Source: an uncultured Collinsella sp. (GTDB taxonomy: Bacteria; Actinomycetota; Coriobacteriia; Coriobacteriales; Coriobacteriaceae). From it: a stretch of 16,763 nucleotides of DNA. The notes beneath the pieces are model-generated. The model made no database searches, was not told the origin of the DNA, and saw nothing but the letters and a program-made list of their open reading frames with translations. This document shows positions 1 to 7,542 of the stretch, one piece after another. Both the position numbers and the translations under genes were made by a program. The stretch spans positions 1-16,763 of the forward strand of contig URVF01000012.1 of assembly GCA_900551185.1 (NCBI GenBank), given 5' to 3'. How positions within the stretch are numbered: the stretch's first letter is position 1; each line of letters begins with the position of its first letter.

Positions 1-48
1 TCTACACGCGTAAGATCGTCGGCAGCGTCAGATGTGTATAAGAGACAG
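1..48 (+). other. Illumina Nextera P5-side adapter (artefact)
   Basis: This is not genomic DNA. Bases 30-48 are the Tn5 mosaic end AGATGTGTATAAGAGACAG and 16-29 are the Nextera read 1 segment TCGTCGGCAGCGTC. Bases 1-7 (TCTACAC) match the end of the P5 oligonucleotide, so 8-15 (GCGTAAGA) sit exactly where the i5 sample index belongs. Genomic sequence starts at about base 49, inside the phosphoketolase gene. Confidence 0.98.
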
Positions 49-638
49 GTCTCGGACTCGCCGTCGCCCACCACGGCCACGGCCAGCAGGCTCGGGTTGT
101 CCATGACGGCACCGTAGGCGTGGCTGAGCGTGTAGCCGAGCTCGCCGCCCTCATGGATGGAGCCGGGCGTCTCGGGCGCAAAGTGGCTCGGAATGCCGCC
201 GGGGTAGGAGAACTGACGGAAGAACTTCTGCAGGCCGGCCTCGTCATTGGTGATGTCGGGGCGGATCTCGCGGTAGGTGCCATCGAGCAGCGACTGGGCG
301 GTGCCGGCAGGGCCACCGTGGCCCGGGCCCATCAAGAAAATGGCGTTCTGGTTGTGGTCGGCGATGAGACGGTTGACGTGTCCGAACAGGAAGTTGATGC
401 CAGGCGTGGTGCCCCAGTGACCAACCAGGCGATGCTTAACGTCCGGACGACCAAAGTCGCGCACCTCGCCGGTCTTCTCGTCGACAAAGTCAGCGCGCAT
501 CAGCGGGTTGGAGCGAAGGTAGATCTGACCGACGGACAGATAGTTCGATGCGCGCCAATACAGGTCGACGCCCTCGAGCTCGGAAGCCGGAACCTCATGT
601 CCCAGTTTTTGCCACGGCGTACCCAGTGTTTTAGCCAT
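49..638 (-). CDS. xfp: phosphoketolase, N-terminal part (cut by adapter)
   Basis: Thiamine diphosphate enzyme of the XFP family. It splits xylulose-5-phosphate, and often fructose-6-phosphate, with phosphate to acetyl phosphate plus a shorter sugar phosphate, in the cytoplasm. About 196 residues are present of the roughly 800 usual for the family. Family motifs are visible in order: GHWGTTPG, FLMGPGHGGPA, FSYPGGIPSH, ETPGSIHEGGELGY, SHAYGAVMDNP and VVGDGESET, the last being the beginning of the diphosphate-binding GDGE motif. The reading then runs straight into the adapter, so the truncation is technical. The start is ATG at 638, preceded by GAAGGGA (653-647) at an 8-nt gap. A LacI-type operator pair lies just upstream. 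The identification is firm; substrate preference between the two sugar phosphates cannot be read. Confidence 0.95.
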
Positions 639-696
639 TGTTTATGTCCCTTCGCTGCGCGGTCACCCTCCGATACGGCAACCTTTCGTTGGGACT

Positions 697-702
697 AGTA
701 TA
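697..702 (-). promoter_or_regulatory. probable -10 box for the phosphoketolase gene
   Basis: On the minus strand the hexamer is TATACT, about 60 nt upstream of the phosphoketolase start codon. No good -35 box sits 16-18 bp upstream. The adjacent palindromes at 708-742 cover the place where it would be, which suits a repressed promoter. The same TATACT hexamer occurs upstream of the LacI gene and of galE in this window. Confidence 0.5.
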
Positions 703-707
703 TTTGC

Positions 708-742
708 TAAAACGTTTTATCGTGGTGAAAAAACGTTTTATC
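708..742. promoter_or_regulatory. paired LacI-family operators upstream of phosphoketolase
   Basis: TAAAACGTTTTA is a perfect 12-bp palindrome at 708-719, and AAAACGTTTT is a second at 730-739. The two share the 13-nt direct repeat AAAACGTTTTATC (709-721 and 730-742). Their centres are 21 bp apart, two turns of the helix, so two dimers could bind on one face. A palindrome with central CG is typical of LacI-family operators, and a LacI-family gene lies just upstream. Binding by that protein is inferred. A looser AAAACG half site is at 768-773. Confidence 0.65.
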
Positions 743-842
743 ATCCTGATTTGCAATATGGATTAGCAAAACGCGACATTCACCTGCGGCACTGTCTGTC
801 ACAGGTGCTCCACATTCGGTCTCTGCAAATTGGTAAACGTGT

Positions 843-1871
843 TTAGTTGTGTTTAGTAAGTTCGAGCACGCTGCCCTTTACGATAAGCGCCGGCTCCAGG
901 ACGACCTCTTCGGCACGCCTGCCGCCCCTACCGGCAAGACGCTTGGACATGCAGCCAAAAGCATGCTCCGCAAGGACACCAGGATCCTGCTCAATCGCGG
1001 TCAGCGCCGCCTCAAAGAGAACGTCGGCCGCCGAGTTGTCATAGCTCACCACCGAGATATCGCCCGGGATGCTCTTCCCCATCTCGTGCAGGCGCTTGAG
1101 CAAACCAAGGGCAATGTTATCCGAGCTTGCGAACACGGCGGTGGCATCAGTTGCGAGCACCGCCTCCGAGGCCTCGTAGGCACTCGGAATGTAGTACTCG
1201 CTCTCAAACTCCAAACGTGCGTCGATAGGCAGGCCAACCTCGCGCAGCGCGCGCTCATAGCCGGCAAGTCGCTTACGCCCCGTATTGGAACGGCGCGCGT
1301 TAACCAAGCAGGCAATGCGACGGTGGCCCTGCTCGATCAGATAGTGAGTGGCCATGTAGCCACCCATCTCGTGGTCGAACATCACCTTGTCGCACTCGAG
1401 CCCCTCAATGGCACGGTCGACCATCACGGCAGGGATAGGCAGATGGCTGACTTCTTCGCGCAGGGCGCGGTCGTCGGAGAACTCGTCGCCCACGACCAGG
1501 AAGACGCCATCAACGCCGCGCGTTACCAGCTGGCGCAGCAGCTCCAGATCGTCATCGGCGCTTCCGCCCGAGCTGGTAATGAAGAGCGCATAGCCGTCCT
1601 CGCGGCAGCGCTTTTCCAGGCTACCGGCGAGCGAAGCAAAAAAGCGGCTCTCGATGTTAGGGACGATAAGGCCCAGGGTGCGCGACTCGCGCATGACCAG
1701 GCTGCGCGCGATCTGGTTGGGAACATAGTGGTTGCGCGCCGCGACCTCTTTGATGAGCTTGCGGTTTTCTTCCGAGATGCGACAGGGCCGATTATTGAGC
1801 ACAAGCGAGACCGACGAGGGGGAAAGCCCCACCTCCTGGGCGATCTGCTTGAGGGTGACTTTGTTGGCCAT
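843..1871 (-). CDS. LacI-family transcriptional regulator
   Basis: DNA-binding repressor of 342 residues, the usual length for the family. The N-terminal helix-turn-helix (about residues 5-25, VTLKQIAQEVGLSPSSVSLVL) is followed by the hinge helix YVPNQIARSL at 49-58. The rest is a periplasmic-binding-protein-like sensor domain starting at TLGLIVPNIES and containing the usual VFASSDNIALGLL and DISVVSYDN segments. The start ATG at 1871 has AAGGAG in front of it (1880-1875). The gene points the same way as the phosphoketolase gene. The 204-bp gap between them holds two palindromes of LacI-operator type, so phosphoketolase control is the obvious proposal. The 781-807 stretch in the gap can form a weak hairpin with 6-7 paired bases but has no T-run. 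The ligand cannot be told from sequence. Confidence 0.93.
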   Translation of the reverse strand: MANKVTLKQIAQEVGLSPSSVSLVLNNRPCRISEENRKLIKEVAARNHYVPNQIARSLVMRESRTLGLIVPNIESRFFASLAGSLEKRCREDGYALFITSSGGSADDDLELLRQLVTRGVDGVFLVVGDEFSDDRALREEVSHLPIPAVMVDRAIEGLECDKVMFDHEMGGYMATHYLIEQGHRRIACLVNARRSNTGRKRLAGYERALREVGLPIDARLEFESEYYIPSAYEASEAVLATDATAVFASSDNIALGLLKRLHEMGKSIPGDISVVSYDNSAADVLFEAALTAIEQDPGVLAEHAFGCMSKRLAGRGGRRAEEVVLEPALIVKGSVLELTKHN

Positions 1872-1906
1872 CTCGCTCCTTCCGGGTTTACGCGCAATCT
1901 CTTGAA

Positions 1907-1912
1907 AGTATA
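1907..1912 (-). promoter_or_regulatory. probable -10 box for the LacI-family gene
   Basis: TATACT on the minus strand, in the context CGCTATACT, about 36 nt upstream of the ATG at 1871. No convincing -35 hexamer is visible. No AAAACGTTTT palindrome lies here, so autoregulation through that site is not evident. Confidence 0.45.
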
Positions 1913-2005
1913 GCGACTACCCCTCTACCTCGGTGATAAACACTTTACCAATCCGGTAGACGGCTGTTTTATCGCCGCCAGCGCACCAAATCCGTCCGGG
2001 TGGGG

Positions 2006-2011
2006 TATATT
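2006..2011 (+). promoter_or_regulatory. probable -10 box for murB
   Basis: TATATT in the context GGGGTATATTG, 44 nt before the ATG at 2055. It overlaps an in-frame TTG at 2010, which argues that the TTG is not the murB start. Confidence 0.4.
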
Positions 2012-2054
2012 GCAATCGATTGATGACAACGACCACCAAAAGGCGGCTATTAGT

Positions 2055-3017
2055 ATGCACGAAAACGATTTTTTTAACGAGGACCTGCTGTGCGCGCTTG
2101 CTGGCGTTGCCGGCGAGGACAACGTACTGATGAGCGAGCCCATGCGCGAGCACACCACGTTTAAGATCGGCGGCCCGGCCGACGTCTTTGTCACGCCCGA
2201 TACCGAGCAGGGCCTCGTCGCCACGCTCGATACCTGCTATCGCTGCGATCTGCCCCTCACCATCGTGGGCAACGGCTCCGACCTACTCGTCGGCGACAAG
2301 GGCATCCGCGGCGTCGTCGTGGCGCTGGGCGAGGGACTCTCCGACATTACGGTCGACGGCACGCACGTCACGGCGGCAGCCGGCGCCTTGCTTTCTGATG
2401 TCGCCGCTGCGGCAGCCGAGGCCGGTCTCACCGGCATGGAGCCCATCTCGGGCATCCCCGGATCGGTCGGCGGTGCCTGCTACATGAACGCCGGTGCCTA
2501 CGGTGCCTGCATGGCCGATGTGCTGGAGTCCGTGCGCGTCTACAAACCCGCTCGCCAGCTCGACGACGGCACCCGCGGCAGCGGCAATATCATTGAGTTC
2601 GATGTCGATGAGCTCAACCTGGGCTATCGCAAGAGCCGCATTGCCGACGACGGCTTCATCGTGCTTTCGGCCACCTTCAATCTCGCTCCGGGCAACGCCG
2701 CGATGATCAAGGCCGACATGGACGACTACCGCCAGCGCCGCGAGGACAAGCAGCCGCTCGACATGCCGAGTGCCGGCTCCACTTTCAAGCGCCCCGAGGG
2801 TTACTTTGCCGGCAAACTCATCATGGATGCCGGCCTGCGAGGACACGCCGTTGGCGGCGCGCAGGTGAGCGAGAAGCACTGCGGCTTCATCGTCAACGCC
2901 GACCACGCCACCGCCGCCGATGTCGACGAACTCATCCGCCACATCCAGGCAACCGTCAAAGACCAATTCAACGTAGACCTAGAACCCGAAGTCCACCGAG
3001 TCGGAGAATTCCTTTAA
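2055..3017 (+). CDS. murB: UDP-N-acetylmuramate dehydrogenase (MurB)
   Basis: FAD enzyme that reduces UDP-GlcNAc-enolpyruvate to UDP-MurNAc with NADPH, the second committed step of peptidoglycan precursor synthesis in the cytoplasm. The 320 residues show the FAD-binding segment VGNGSDLLVG (71-80) and GIPGSVGGACYMNAGAYG (133-150). YRKSR is at 191-195, the catalytic serine loop AGSTFKRP at 240-247 (Ser242), and a C-terminal PEVHRVGEF (Glu312) probably supplies the proton donor. The YRKSR and short GSTFKRP arrangement suits the type II (Gram-positive) form. The chosen ATG at 2055 follows AAGGCGG at 2040-2046. An in-frame TTG at 2010 would add 15 residues but lies on a -10-like TATATT. The gene is divergent from the LacI gene, stands alone and ends in a strong hairpin. 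Confidence 0.96.
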   Translation: MHENDFFNEDLLCALAGVAGEDNVLMSEPMREHTTFKIGGPADVFVTPDTEQGLVATLDTCYRCDLPLTIVGNGSDLLVGDKGIRGVVVALGEGLSDITVDGTHVTAAAGALLSDVAAAAAEAGLTGMEPISGIPGSVGGACYMNAGAYGACMADVLESVRVYKPARQLDDGTRGSGNIIEFDVDELNLGYRKSRIADDGFIVLSATFNLAPGNAAMIKADMDDYRQRREDKQPLDMPSAGSTFKRPEGYFAGKLIMDAGLRGHAVGGAQVSEKHCGFIVNADHATAADVDELIRHIQATVKDQFNVDLEPEVHRVGEFL

Positions 3018-3021
3018 CAAA

Positions 3022-3043
3022 GAAGGCCCCGAAAGGGGCCTTC
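3022..3043 (+). terminator. terminator hairpin after murB
   Basis: A perfect 9-bp stem GAAGGCCCC / GGGGCCTTC with a GAAA tetraloop starts 5 nt after the murB stop. It is followed by a short AT-rich stretch (ATATTTATT) but no pure T-run, so termination may be less than complete. Confidence 0.8.
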
Positions 3044-3098
3044 ACCATATTTATTCAGATAACCCAGTCCGGTGTGTCGCGCTCAGGACCCGAGAGGG

Positions 3099-3223
3099 CC
3101 GGGACAGTCCGAGAGGCATAAGGTTGATCGCGAGTTCCGCACGAGCCGGAGAGCACTTAATGTGCTCTCCGTGCGAGCAGGACTGCCCGAGCAGGCAACC
3201 TTATGCCTCTCGGACTGTCCCGG
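3099..3223. repeat. large nested inverted repeat, function unknown
   Basis: The outer arms 3099-3126 and 3196-3223 are perfect 28-bp inverted repeats; the left arm begins CCGGGACAGTCC and ends GGCATAAGGTTG. Inside is a second hairpin, GGAGAGCAC (3148-3156) and GTGCTCTCC (3162-3170) around TTAAT, extended across a bulge by GCACG (3139-3143) and CGTGC (3170-3174). It lies between the convergent murB and hydrolase genes, 12 nt past the hydrolase stop. Neither side has a T-run, so it does not look like a simple terminator. It could be a miniature mobile element, a REP/BIME-like element or a structured RNA. No open reading frame across it looks like a protein gene. Confidence 0.85.
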
Positions 3224-3235
3224 ACCAAGCCGCAG

Positions 3236-4441
3236 CTACGACAGCGCAATACCGCCGAGCCAGCCCCAACGCACGCCAGAGCCAGTACCATAAAAGCTAA
3301 TGAACGAATCGAGCGACTTAGACGTAATGGCACCCTCGTTGCTCATAACGATGCCGCCACCAACGTAGATACCCACATGACCGTAGATAAGGCCCGGAGC
3401 ACCCGTGCCGCTGTGCGAGGAATCGGCCACGATCATGCCCACCTGCAGCGCCGAGCGGTCGGAGCTATAGCACCAGGCGTTAAACATGTCGCACGCATTG
3501 CCTCCAAAGTAGCCAACGCCGGCGTTACGGAAGACATTGGTGACCCACGCCGCGCACCAGTTCTGACCCGGCGAAGGCGTGGAGTAGCACGCGTTGACGA
3601 CAGCCTGCTGCTTGCCCGAGCCGGCATTCTGCTGCGGAGTTCCGGGCGCGTACGATCCACCACCCGAGCTCGAACCACCCGAGTAGGAATTGTTCTTGTT
3701 CGCGGCAGCCGCGGCAGCGGCAGCCTTCCTAGCGGCCTCCTCGGCCTGGGCGGCAGCGAGGATCTCGGAATCGCGCTGAGCCATGAGCTCCTTGACGTCG
3801 TCGGAAAGACCGTTCAGCACGGTCTGGACTTCTTGCTGCTTGGCCTGCATGTCCTGCATCTGGGCAGTCTGCTGGTCCTTGAGCTTCTCTAAGTCGGCCT
3901 TCTGCGACTCGAGCTCGGTCTTTTGCGCATCGAGCTCTTCCTGGATGGTCTGAATGTCCTCGATGGCGTCGCGGTCGCTCTTGTTGATCTTCTCAACGTA
4001 ATGCGCGTTGGCGACGAGTTCCTCAAACGAGCCAGAGGCCAGCAGCAGCGACAGGATGTTCGTGCCGCCGGACTTGTAGCTGGCGGCCACGCGATCGGAA
4101 AGGTCGTTGCGCTTCTTCTTGAGCTCGGCCTTCTTTTCATCGATCTGGGCCTGCGTGTCGTCAATCTTGCCCTGGACATTCTCGATGTCGTTGAGGGTCT
4201 GGGCATTCTTGTTGGCCAGCGCCGCATACTCATTTGCGATGCTGTCGAGCTGGGCCTGAACCTCGTCGAGCTGGGCCTGGGCGGCATTCAGTTTATCGGT
4301 GGTTTCTTTGGAAGCCTCCGCCGCATGGGCGTGAGCGGGCAGGCCAAAAAGAACTGCCGCAGAAGCGGCGCCGAACAGGGCCTTGAGGGCAGTGCGGCGC
4401 GAGAGCTCCTGGGAAAGGATGGAATCGCTGTTTGGTGACAT
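3236..4441 (-). CDS. secreted coiled-coil CHAP/NlpC-like peptidoglycan hydrolase
   Basis: Exported cell wall hydrolase of 401 residues. The N-terminus carries SRRTALKALFG (14-24), a twin-arginine-like motif, then a hydrophobic stretch and a probable cleavage site at AHAHA (about 36-40). Residues about 42-240 are heptad-rich coiled coil of the PcsB kind (NAAQAQLDEVQAQLD and similar, with SYKSGGTNILSLLLASGSFEE in the middle). An Ala-rich then Ser/Gly-rich linker spans 230-265. The C-terminal domain (about 280-401) is papain-like: Cys296 in NWCAAWV and His355 in YGHVGIYVGG are the probable catalytic pair. The family cuts peptide stems or amide bonds and often acts in cell separation, with the coiled coil holding it inactive; that role is inferred. 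The start ATG at 4441 follows ACGGAG. It stands alone and converges on murB. CHAP versus NlpC/P60 assignment is open. Confidence 0.9.
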   Translation of the reverse strand: MSPNSDSILSQELSRRTALKALFGAASAAVLFGLPAHAHAAEASKETTDKLNAAQAQLDEVQAQLDSIANEYAALANKNAQTLNDIENVQGKIDDTQAQIDEKKAELKKKRNDLSDRVAASYKSGGTNILSLLLASGSFEELVANAHYVEKINKSDRDAIEDIQTIQEELDAQKTELESQKADLEKLKDQQTAQMQDMQAKQQEVQTVLNGLSDDVKELMAQRDSEILAAAQAEEAARKAAAAAAAANKNNSYSGGSSSGGGSYAPGTPQQNAGSGKQQAVVNACYSTPSPGQNWCAAWVTNVFRNAGVGYFGGNACDMFNAWCYSSDRSALQVGMIVADSSHSGTGAPGLIYGHVGIYVGGGIVMSNEGAITSKSLDSFISFYGTGSGVRWGWLGGIALS

Positions 4442-4485
4442 ATGTACTCCGTTACATGCTTATTTATATGTCGCTCAACTCATAC

Positions 4486-4513
4486 ATATTAGCGTACATA
4501 TGGCGCGTCCCAA
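4486..4513 (-). promoter_or_regulatory. candidate promoter for the cell wall hydrolase gene
   Basis: On the minus strand, TTGGGA (4513-4508), a 16-bp spacer and TAATAT (4491-4486) make a plausible sigma-70 type promoter, 45 nt before the hydrolase ATG. The leader is AT-rich compared with the surrounding DNA. Confidence 0.4.
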
Positions 4514-4664
4514 CGATTTCCACGAACGGCAGGAAACTGCAAGGTCAGCGGCTCGTAAGCAAATGCCAAAGATCAGGTTATGCGTACGCAAGCTCTTCTA
4601 TGAGTACGTTAGCACAATCCTCTGCTTTTCCTACAGCGCACGATTTGGGCGTCCCTGCCTGCGC

Positions 4665-4670
4665 TATACT
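4665..4670 (+). promoter_or_regulatory. probable -10 box for galE
   Basis: TATACT in the context TGCGCTATACT, 37 nt upstream of the galE ATG. No clear -35 hexamer sits at the right distance. The rest of the 266-bp gap between the divergent hydrolase and galE genes shows no further structure I can name. Confidence 0.45.
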
Positions 4671-4707
4671 CCCCTGAAGAAGTGTTCCTGATTCGATAGG
4701 AGACTAC

Positions 4708-5769
4708 ATGTCCAAAGCACTCGACCCCAAAGACACCTGTGTCCTCGTTACCGGTGGCGCCGGCTTTATCGGCTCGCACACCGTCGTTCAGCTGCTCGAG
4801 GGTGGCTACCAGGTCGTCATCGTCGATGATCTCTCCAACTCCAGCGCCGTCGCCGTCGACCGCGTCAAGACCATCGTGGGCGACGAGGCCGCCAAGAACC
4901 TCACCTTCTACGAGGCCAACGTGCTCGACCGCGATGCGATGAACAAGATCTTCGATACCCATCAGATCGACCGCGTCATCCACTTTGCCGGCTTTAAGGC
5001 CGTCGGCGAGTCGGTGAGCAAGCCCGTCGAGTACTACCACAACAACATCGAGAACACCCTGGTGCTCATCGACGTCATGCGCAACCATGGCTGCAAGTCC
5101 ATCATCTTCTCGAGCTCCTCGACCGTCTACGGCGACCCGGACAACCCGCCCGTCACCGAGGAGGATCCTAAGAAGCCCGCGACCAACCCCTATGGTTGGA
5201 CCAAGTGGATGATCGAACAGATCCTTATGGACGTCCACACCGCCGACCCCGAGTGGGACGTCGTGCTACTCCGTTATTTCAATCCCATCGGCGCCCATCC
5301 GTCGGGCCTGATCGGCGAGGATCCCAAGGGCATCCCCAACAACCTGGTGCCCTATGTCGCCCAGGTCGCCGTGGGCAAGCTCGAGGCCGTTCAGGTCTTT
5401 GGCAACGACTACCCCACCCCCGACGGCACCGGCGTGCGCGATTACATCCACGTGTGCGATCTGGCATCTGGTCACGTGGCCGCCCTCAACTGGATGAACG
5501 GCAAGACCGGCGTCGAGATCTTTAACCTGGGCACCGGCACCGGCACCTCGGTACTCGAGGTCGTCGCCGCCTTCTCCAAGGCTTGTGGCAAGGAGCTGCC
5601 CTACGTGATCCGCGAGCGCCGCGCCGGCGACATCGCTGCCAACTGGTGCGATGCCTCCAAGGCCGAGCGCATGATGGGCTGGAAGGCCCAGTACGACATC
5701 GCGGACATGTGCCGCGATAGCTGGAACTGGCAGAGCCACAACCCCAACGGCTTCGCCGACGCCGAGTAG
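4708..5769 (+). CDS. galE: UDP-glucose 4-epimerase
   Basis: Cytoplasmic NAD-dependent enzyme of the short-chain dehydrogenase superfamily that interconverts UDP-galactose and UDP-glucose (Leloir pathway and cell surface sugar supply). Of 353 residues, TGGAGFIGSH (15-24) is the Rossmann NAD motif and FAGFKAVGESV (93-103) is a GalE hallmark. SSSSTVYG (135-142) holds the catalytic Ser, and YGWTK (162-166) is the YxxxK catalytic pair, with Trp-Thr where many GalE proteins have other residues. RYFNPIGAHPSG (189-200) and GTGVRDYIHVCDLA (240-253) are also typical. Length is only slightly above the usual 330-340. The ATG at 4708 follows TAGGAG at a good distance. The gene is single, closed by a strong terminator, so it is next to malQ but probably not in its operon. 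Confidence 0.96.
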   Translation: MSKALDPKDTCVLVTGGAGFIGSHTVVQLLEGGYQVVIVDDLSNSSAVAVDRVKTIVGDEAAKNLTFYEANVLDRDAMNKIFDTHQIDRVIHFAGFKAVGESVSKPVEYYHNNIENTLVLIDVMRNHGCKSIIFSSSSTVYGDPDNPPVTEEDPKKPATNPYGWTKWMIEQILMDVHTADPEWDVVLLRYFNPIGAHPSGLIGEDPKGIPNNLVPYVAQVAVGKLEAVQVFGNDYPTPDGTGVRDYIHVCDLASGHVAALNWMNGKTGVEIFNLGTGTGTSVLEVVAAFSKACGKELPYVIRERRAGDIAANWCDASKAERMMGWKAQYDIADMCRDSWNWQSHNPNGFADAE

Positions 5770-5790
5770 CAAAACCTACATACCGCTCTT

Positions 5791-5824
5791 GCCCCGATCT
5801 CACGTTGTGAGGTCGGGGCTTTTT
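5791..5824 (+). terminator. terminator after galE
   Basis: Stem GCCCCGATCTCAC / GTGAGGTCGGGGC (13 pairs, one a T-G wobble) with a GTT loop, followed directly by TTTTT. It lies 21 nt past the galE stop and separates galE from malQ. Confidence 0.92.
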
Positions 5825-5873
5825 CATGGCATGTAACCATTCGCCGAAAATCGACCAACTTTTTTATCTTGCC

Positions 5874-5903
5874 TGTACATGTTTAAACAACATGTTTTAC
5901 AAT
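5874..5903 (+). promoter_or_regulatory. candidate promoter of malQ-glgP
   Basis: TGTACA (5874-5879), an 18-bp spacer and TACAAT (5898-5903) form a plausible promoter about 85 nt before the malQ ATG. The operator-like palindrome at 5879-5890 fills part of the spacer, a position where a repressor would block polymerase. Confidence 0.5.
5879..5890. promoter_or_regulatory. TTGTTTAAACAA-type operator upstream of malQ
   Basis: ATGTTTAAACAA matches the palindrome TTGTTTAAACAA at 11 of 12 positions. Related sites are at 14818-14829, 14893-14904, 15790-15801 and 15912-15923. The GntR/UTRA protein encoded at 15016-15735 is the likely reader; this is inferred from family and location. Confidence 0.55.
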
Positions 5904-5988
5904 AGGCGTATCGAATCAGAACATCGGAGGCGGACTGCACACCCATCGGCAGGCCGACCCCACAACAAGAAGGTTGGTGAGCGCATTC

Positions 5989-7494
5989 ATGGAGCGTGCA
6001 AGCGGCGTCCTCATGCCCGTCTCATCTCTGCCCGGACCATACGGAATCGGCGGCTTTGGCTGGAATGCCTACGACTTCGTCGATTTTCTCGCCTCGTGCA
6101 AACAACATTACTGGCAGATTCTGCCCCTTACGACGACCAGCTATGGCGATTCGCCCTATCAGTCGTTCTCGGCCCGCGCAGGCAACCCCAACTTTATCGA
6201 CTTTGCCGAGCTTATCGAGGCAGGGTATCTGGAGCAGCGCGATATCGATGGCGTGTATCTGGGATCCGACCCCAGCAATGTCGACTACGGTGCTATCTTT
6301 GGCGGCCGCCGTCAGATTCTCGACCGCGCCGCTGAGCGCTTTGCTGCCGACAAGCCGGCCGATTTCGATGACTTTATCCAGGCCAACGAGGACTGGCTCA
6401 TCCCCTACTGCGAGTTCATGACCGTCAAAGAGGAGTGCGGACTCAAGGCCTTTTGGGAGTGGCCCGCAGAACTGCGCACCCGCGGCGAAGCATCTGCCAA
6501 GGTCTGCGCCGCCCATCCCGCGCGCATGCTCTACCACCAGATGACGCAGTATTTCTTCGACCGCCAATGGAGCCGCCTCAAGGCCTATGCCAACGAGCGC
6601 GACATTCTCATCATCGGCGACCTGCCCATCTATGTCTCGCGTGACTCCGTCGAGATGTGGGCGACGCCTGAGCTCTTTAAGATCGACGCCGCCGGCAATC
6701 CCGTGAGCGTCGCCGGCACGCCGCCCGACCAGTTCTCGGCCACCGGCCAGTACTGGGGCAACCCCATCTACGACTGGGACGCCATGGAGTCCGACGGCTT
6801 CTCCTGGTGGGAGGGCCGCATTCGCTCCGCCCTCGACATGTACGACGTCATCCGCCTGGATCACTTCCGCGGCTTCGAAGCCTATTGGGAGGTGCCGTTC
6901 TCCTCGCCCGATTCGTCCTACGGTTCGTGGACGCAGGGTCCCGGCCTTAAGTTCTTCAAGACGCTCGAGGAAAAGCTCGGCACACTGCCCATCATCGCCG
7001 AGGACCTGGGCTTCCTCACCCCCGGCGTCATCGACATGCGCGACAACTCGGGCTTCCCCGGCATGAAGATCCTGCAGTTTGCCTTTGAGGGCACCAACTC
7101 GTACTACCTGCCGCATAACTACATCGCCAACACCGTCGCCTATGTGGGCACCCACGACAACGAGACGGCGCGCGGTTGGTTTGAGGGAACGGCCACCCCG
7201 CGTCAGCGCGAGCAGGCAGCCCTGTACACCCATCAGCAAGCCGGCGAACCCATGGCAGATGCACTCAATCGCACCATCGCCGCCAGCGTAAGCGACACGT
7301 GCATCTACACCATGCAGGACCTGCTCAACTTGGGCAACGAGGCGCGCATCAACACCCCTGCCACGCTGGGCGGCAACTGGACCTGGCGCATGCTCGACGG
7401 CGCCATCACCCGCGAGCTCGAGCACAAACTCACCGACTGGACCGAGACCTACTTCCGCATCCCGTCGGAAGCCGAAATCGAGCTTCCTCAATAG
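5989..7494 (+). CDS. malQ: 4-alpha-glucanotransferase (amylomaltase)
   Basis: GH77 enzyme that transfers alpha-1,4-glucan segments between maltodextrins, releasing glucose and making longer chains for phosphorylase. It has 501 residues, the length of the compact bacterial/plant DPE1-type form. The N-terminus ERASGVLMPVSSLPGPYGIG is the usual opening. SRDSVEMWATPELF (217-230) and GTPPDQFSATGQYWGNPIYDW (243-263) are family blocks. IRLDHFRGFE (288-297) carries the nucleophile Asp291, IAEDLG (336-341) the acid/base Glu338 and THDNETARGW (388-397) the third acid, Asp390. The start ATG at 5989 has GGTGAG 7 nt upstream; in-frame TTG 5974 and GTG 5977 upstream are less likely because the first would have no room for a ribosome site. 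malQ leads an operon with glgP, 128 nt downstream. Confidence 0.97.
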   Translation: MERASGVLMPVSSLPGPYGIGGFGWNAYDFVDFLASCKQHYWQILPLTTTSYGDSPYQSFSARAGNPNFIDFAELIEAGYLEQRDIDGVYLGSDPSNVDYGAIFGGRRQILDRAAERFAADKPADFDDFIQANEDWLIPYCEFMTVKEECGLKAFWEWPAELRTRGEASAKVCAAHPARMLYHQMTQYFFDRQWSRLKAYANERDILIIGDLPIYVSRDSVEMWATPELFKIDAAGNPVSVAGTPPDQFSATGQYWGNPIYDWDAMESDGFSWWEGRIRSALDMYDVIRLDHFRGFEAYWEVPFSSPDSSYGSWTQGPGLKFFKTLEEKLGTLPIIAEDLGFLTPGVIDMRDNSGFPGMKILQFAFEGTNSYYLPHNYIANTVAYVGTHDNETARGWFEGTATPRQREQAALYTHQQAGEPMADALNRTIAASVSDTCIYTMQDLLNLGNEARINTPATLGGNWTWRMLDGAITRELEHKLTDWTETYFRIPSEAEIELPQ

Positions 7495-7542
7495 GAGCTA
7501 CCGCGCCCGACCCCTCCCCACCGTGCGGACGCGCTTGCTTTT

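Noticed and set aside
120..698. 192-codon plus-strand frame across the phosphoketolase region
   Set aside because: It is opposite the clearly recognised phosphoketolase coding sequence and runs over the promoter; no domain is visible in it.
2010..2054. TTG at 2010 as the murB start, adding 15 residues
   Set aside because: It overlaps a -10-like TATATT. The ATG at 2055 has a ribosome site and gives the normal MurB length.
3099..3223. Inverted repeat as a plain bidirectional terminator
   Set aside because: No T-run follows the stem on either strand, the stem is far longer than needed, and murB already ends in its own hairpin. Partial termination of the hydrolase transcript cannot be excluded.
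6022..7491. 489-codon open frame opposite malQ, and similar ones opposite glgP (8091-9263) and the LacI gene (849-1913)
   Set aside because: Same explanation: antisense shadows of well-identified genes, without ribosome sites or family motifs.
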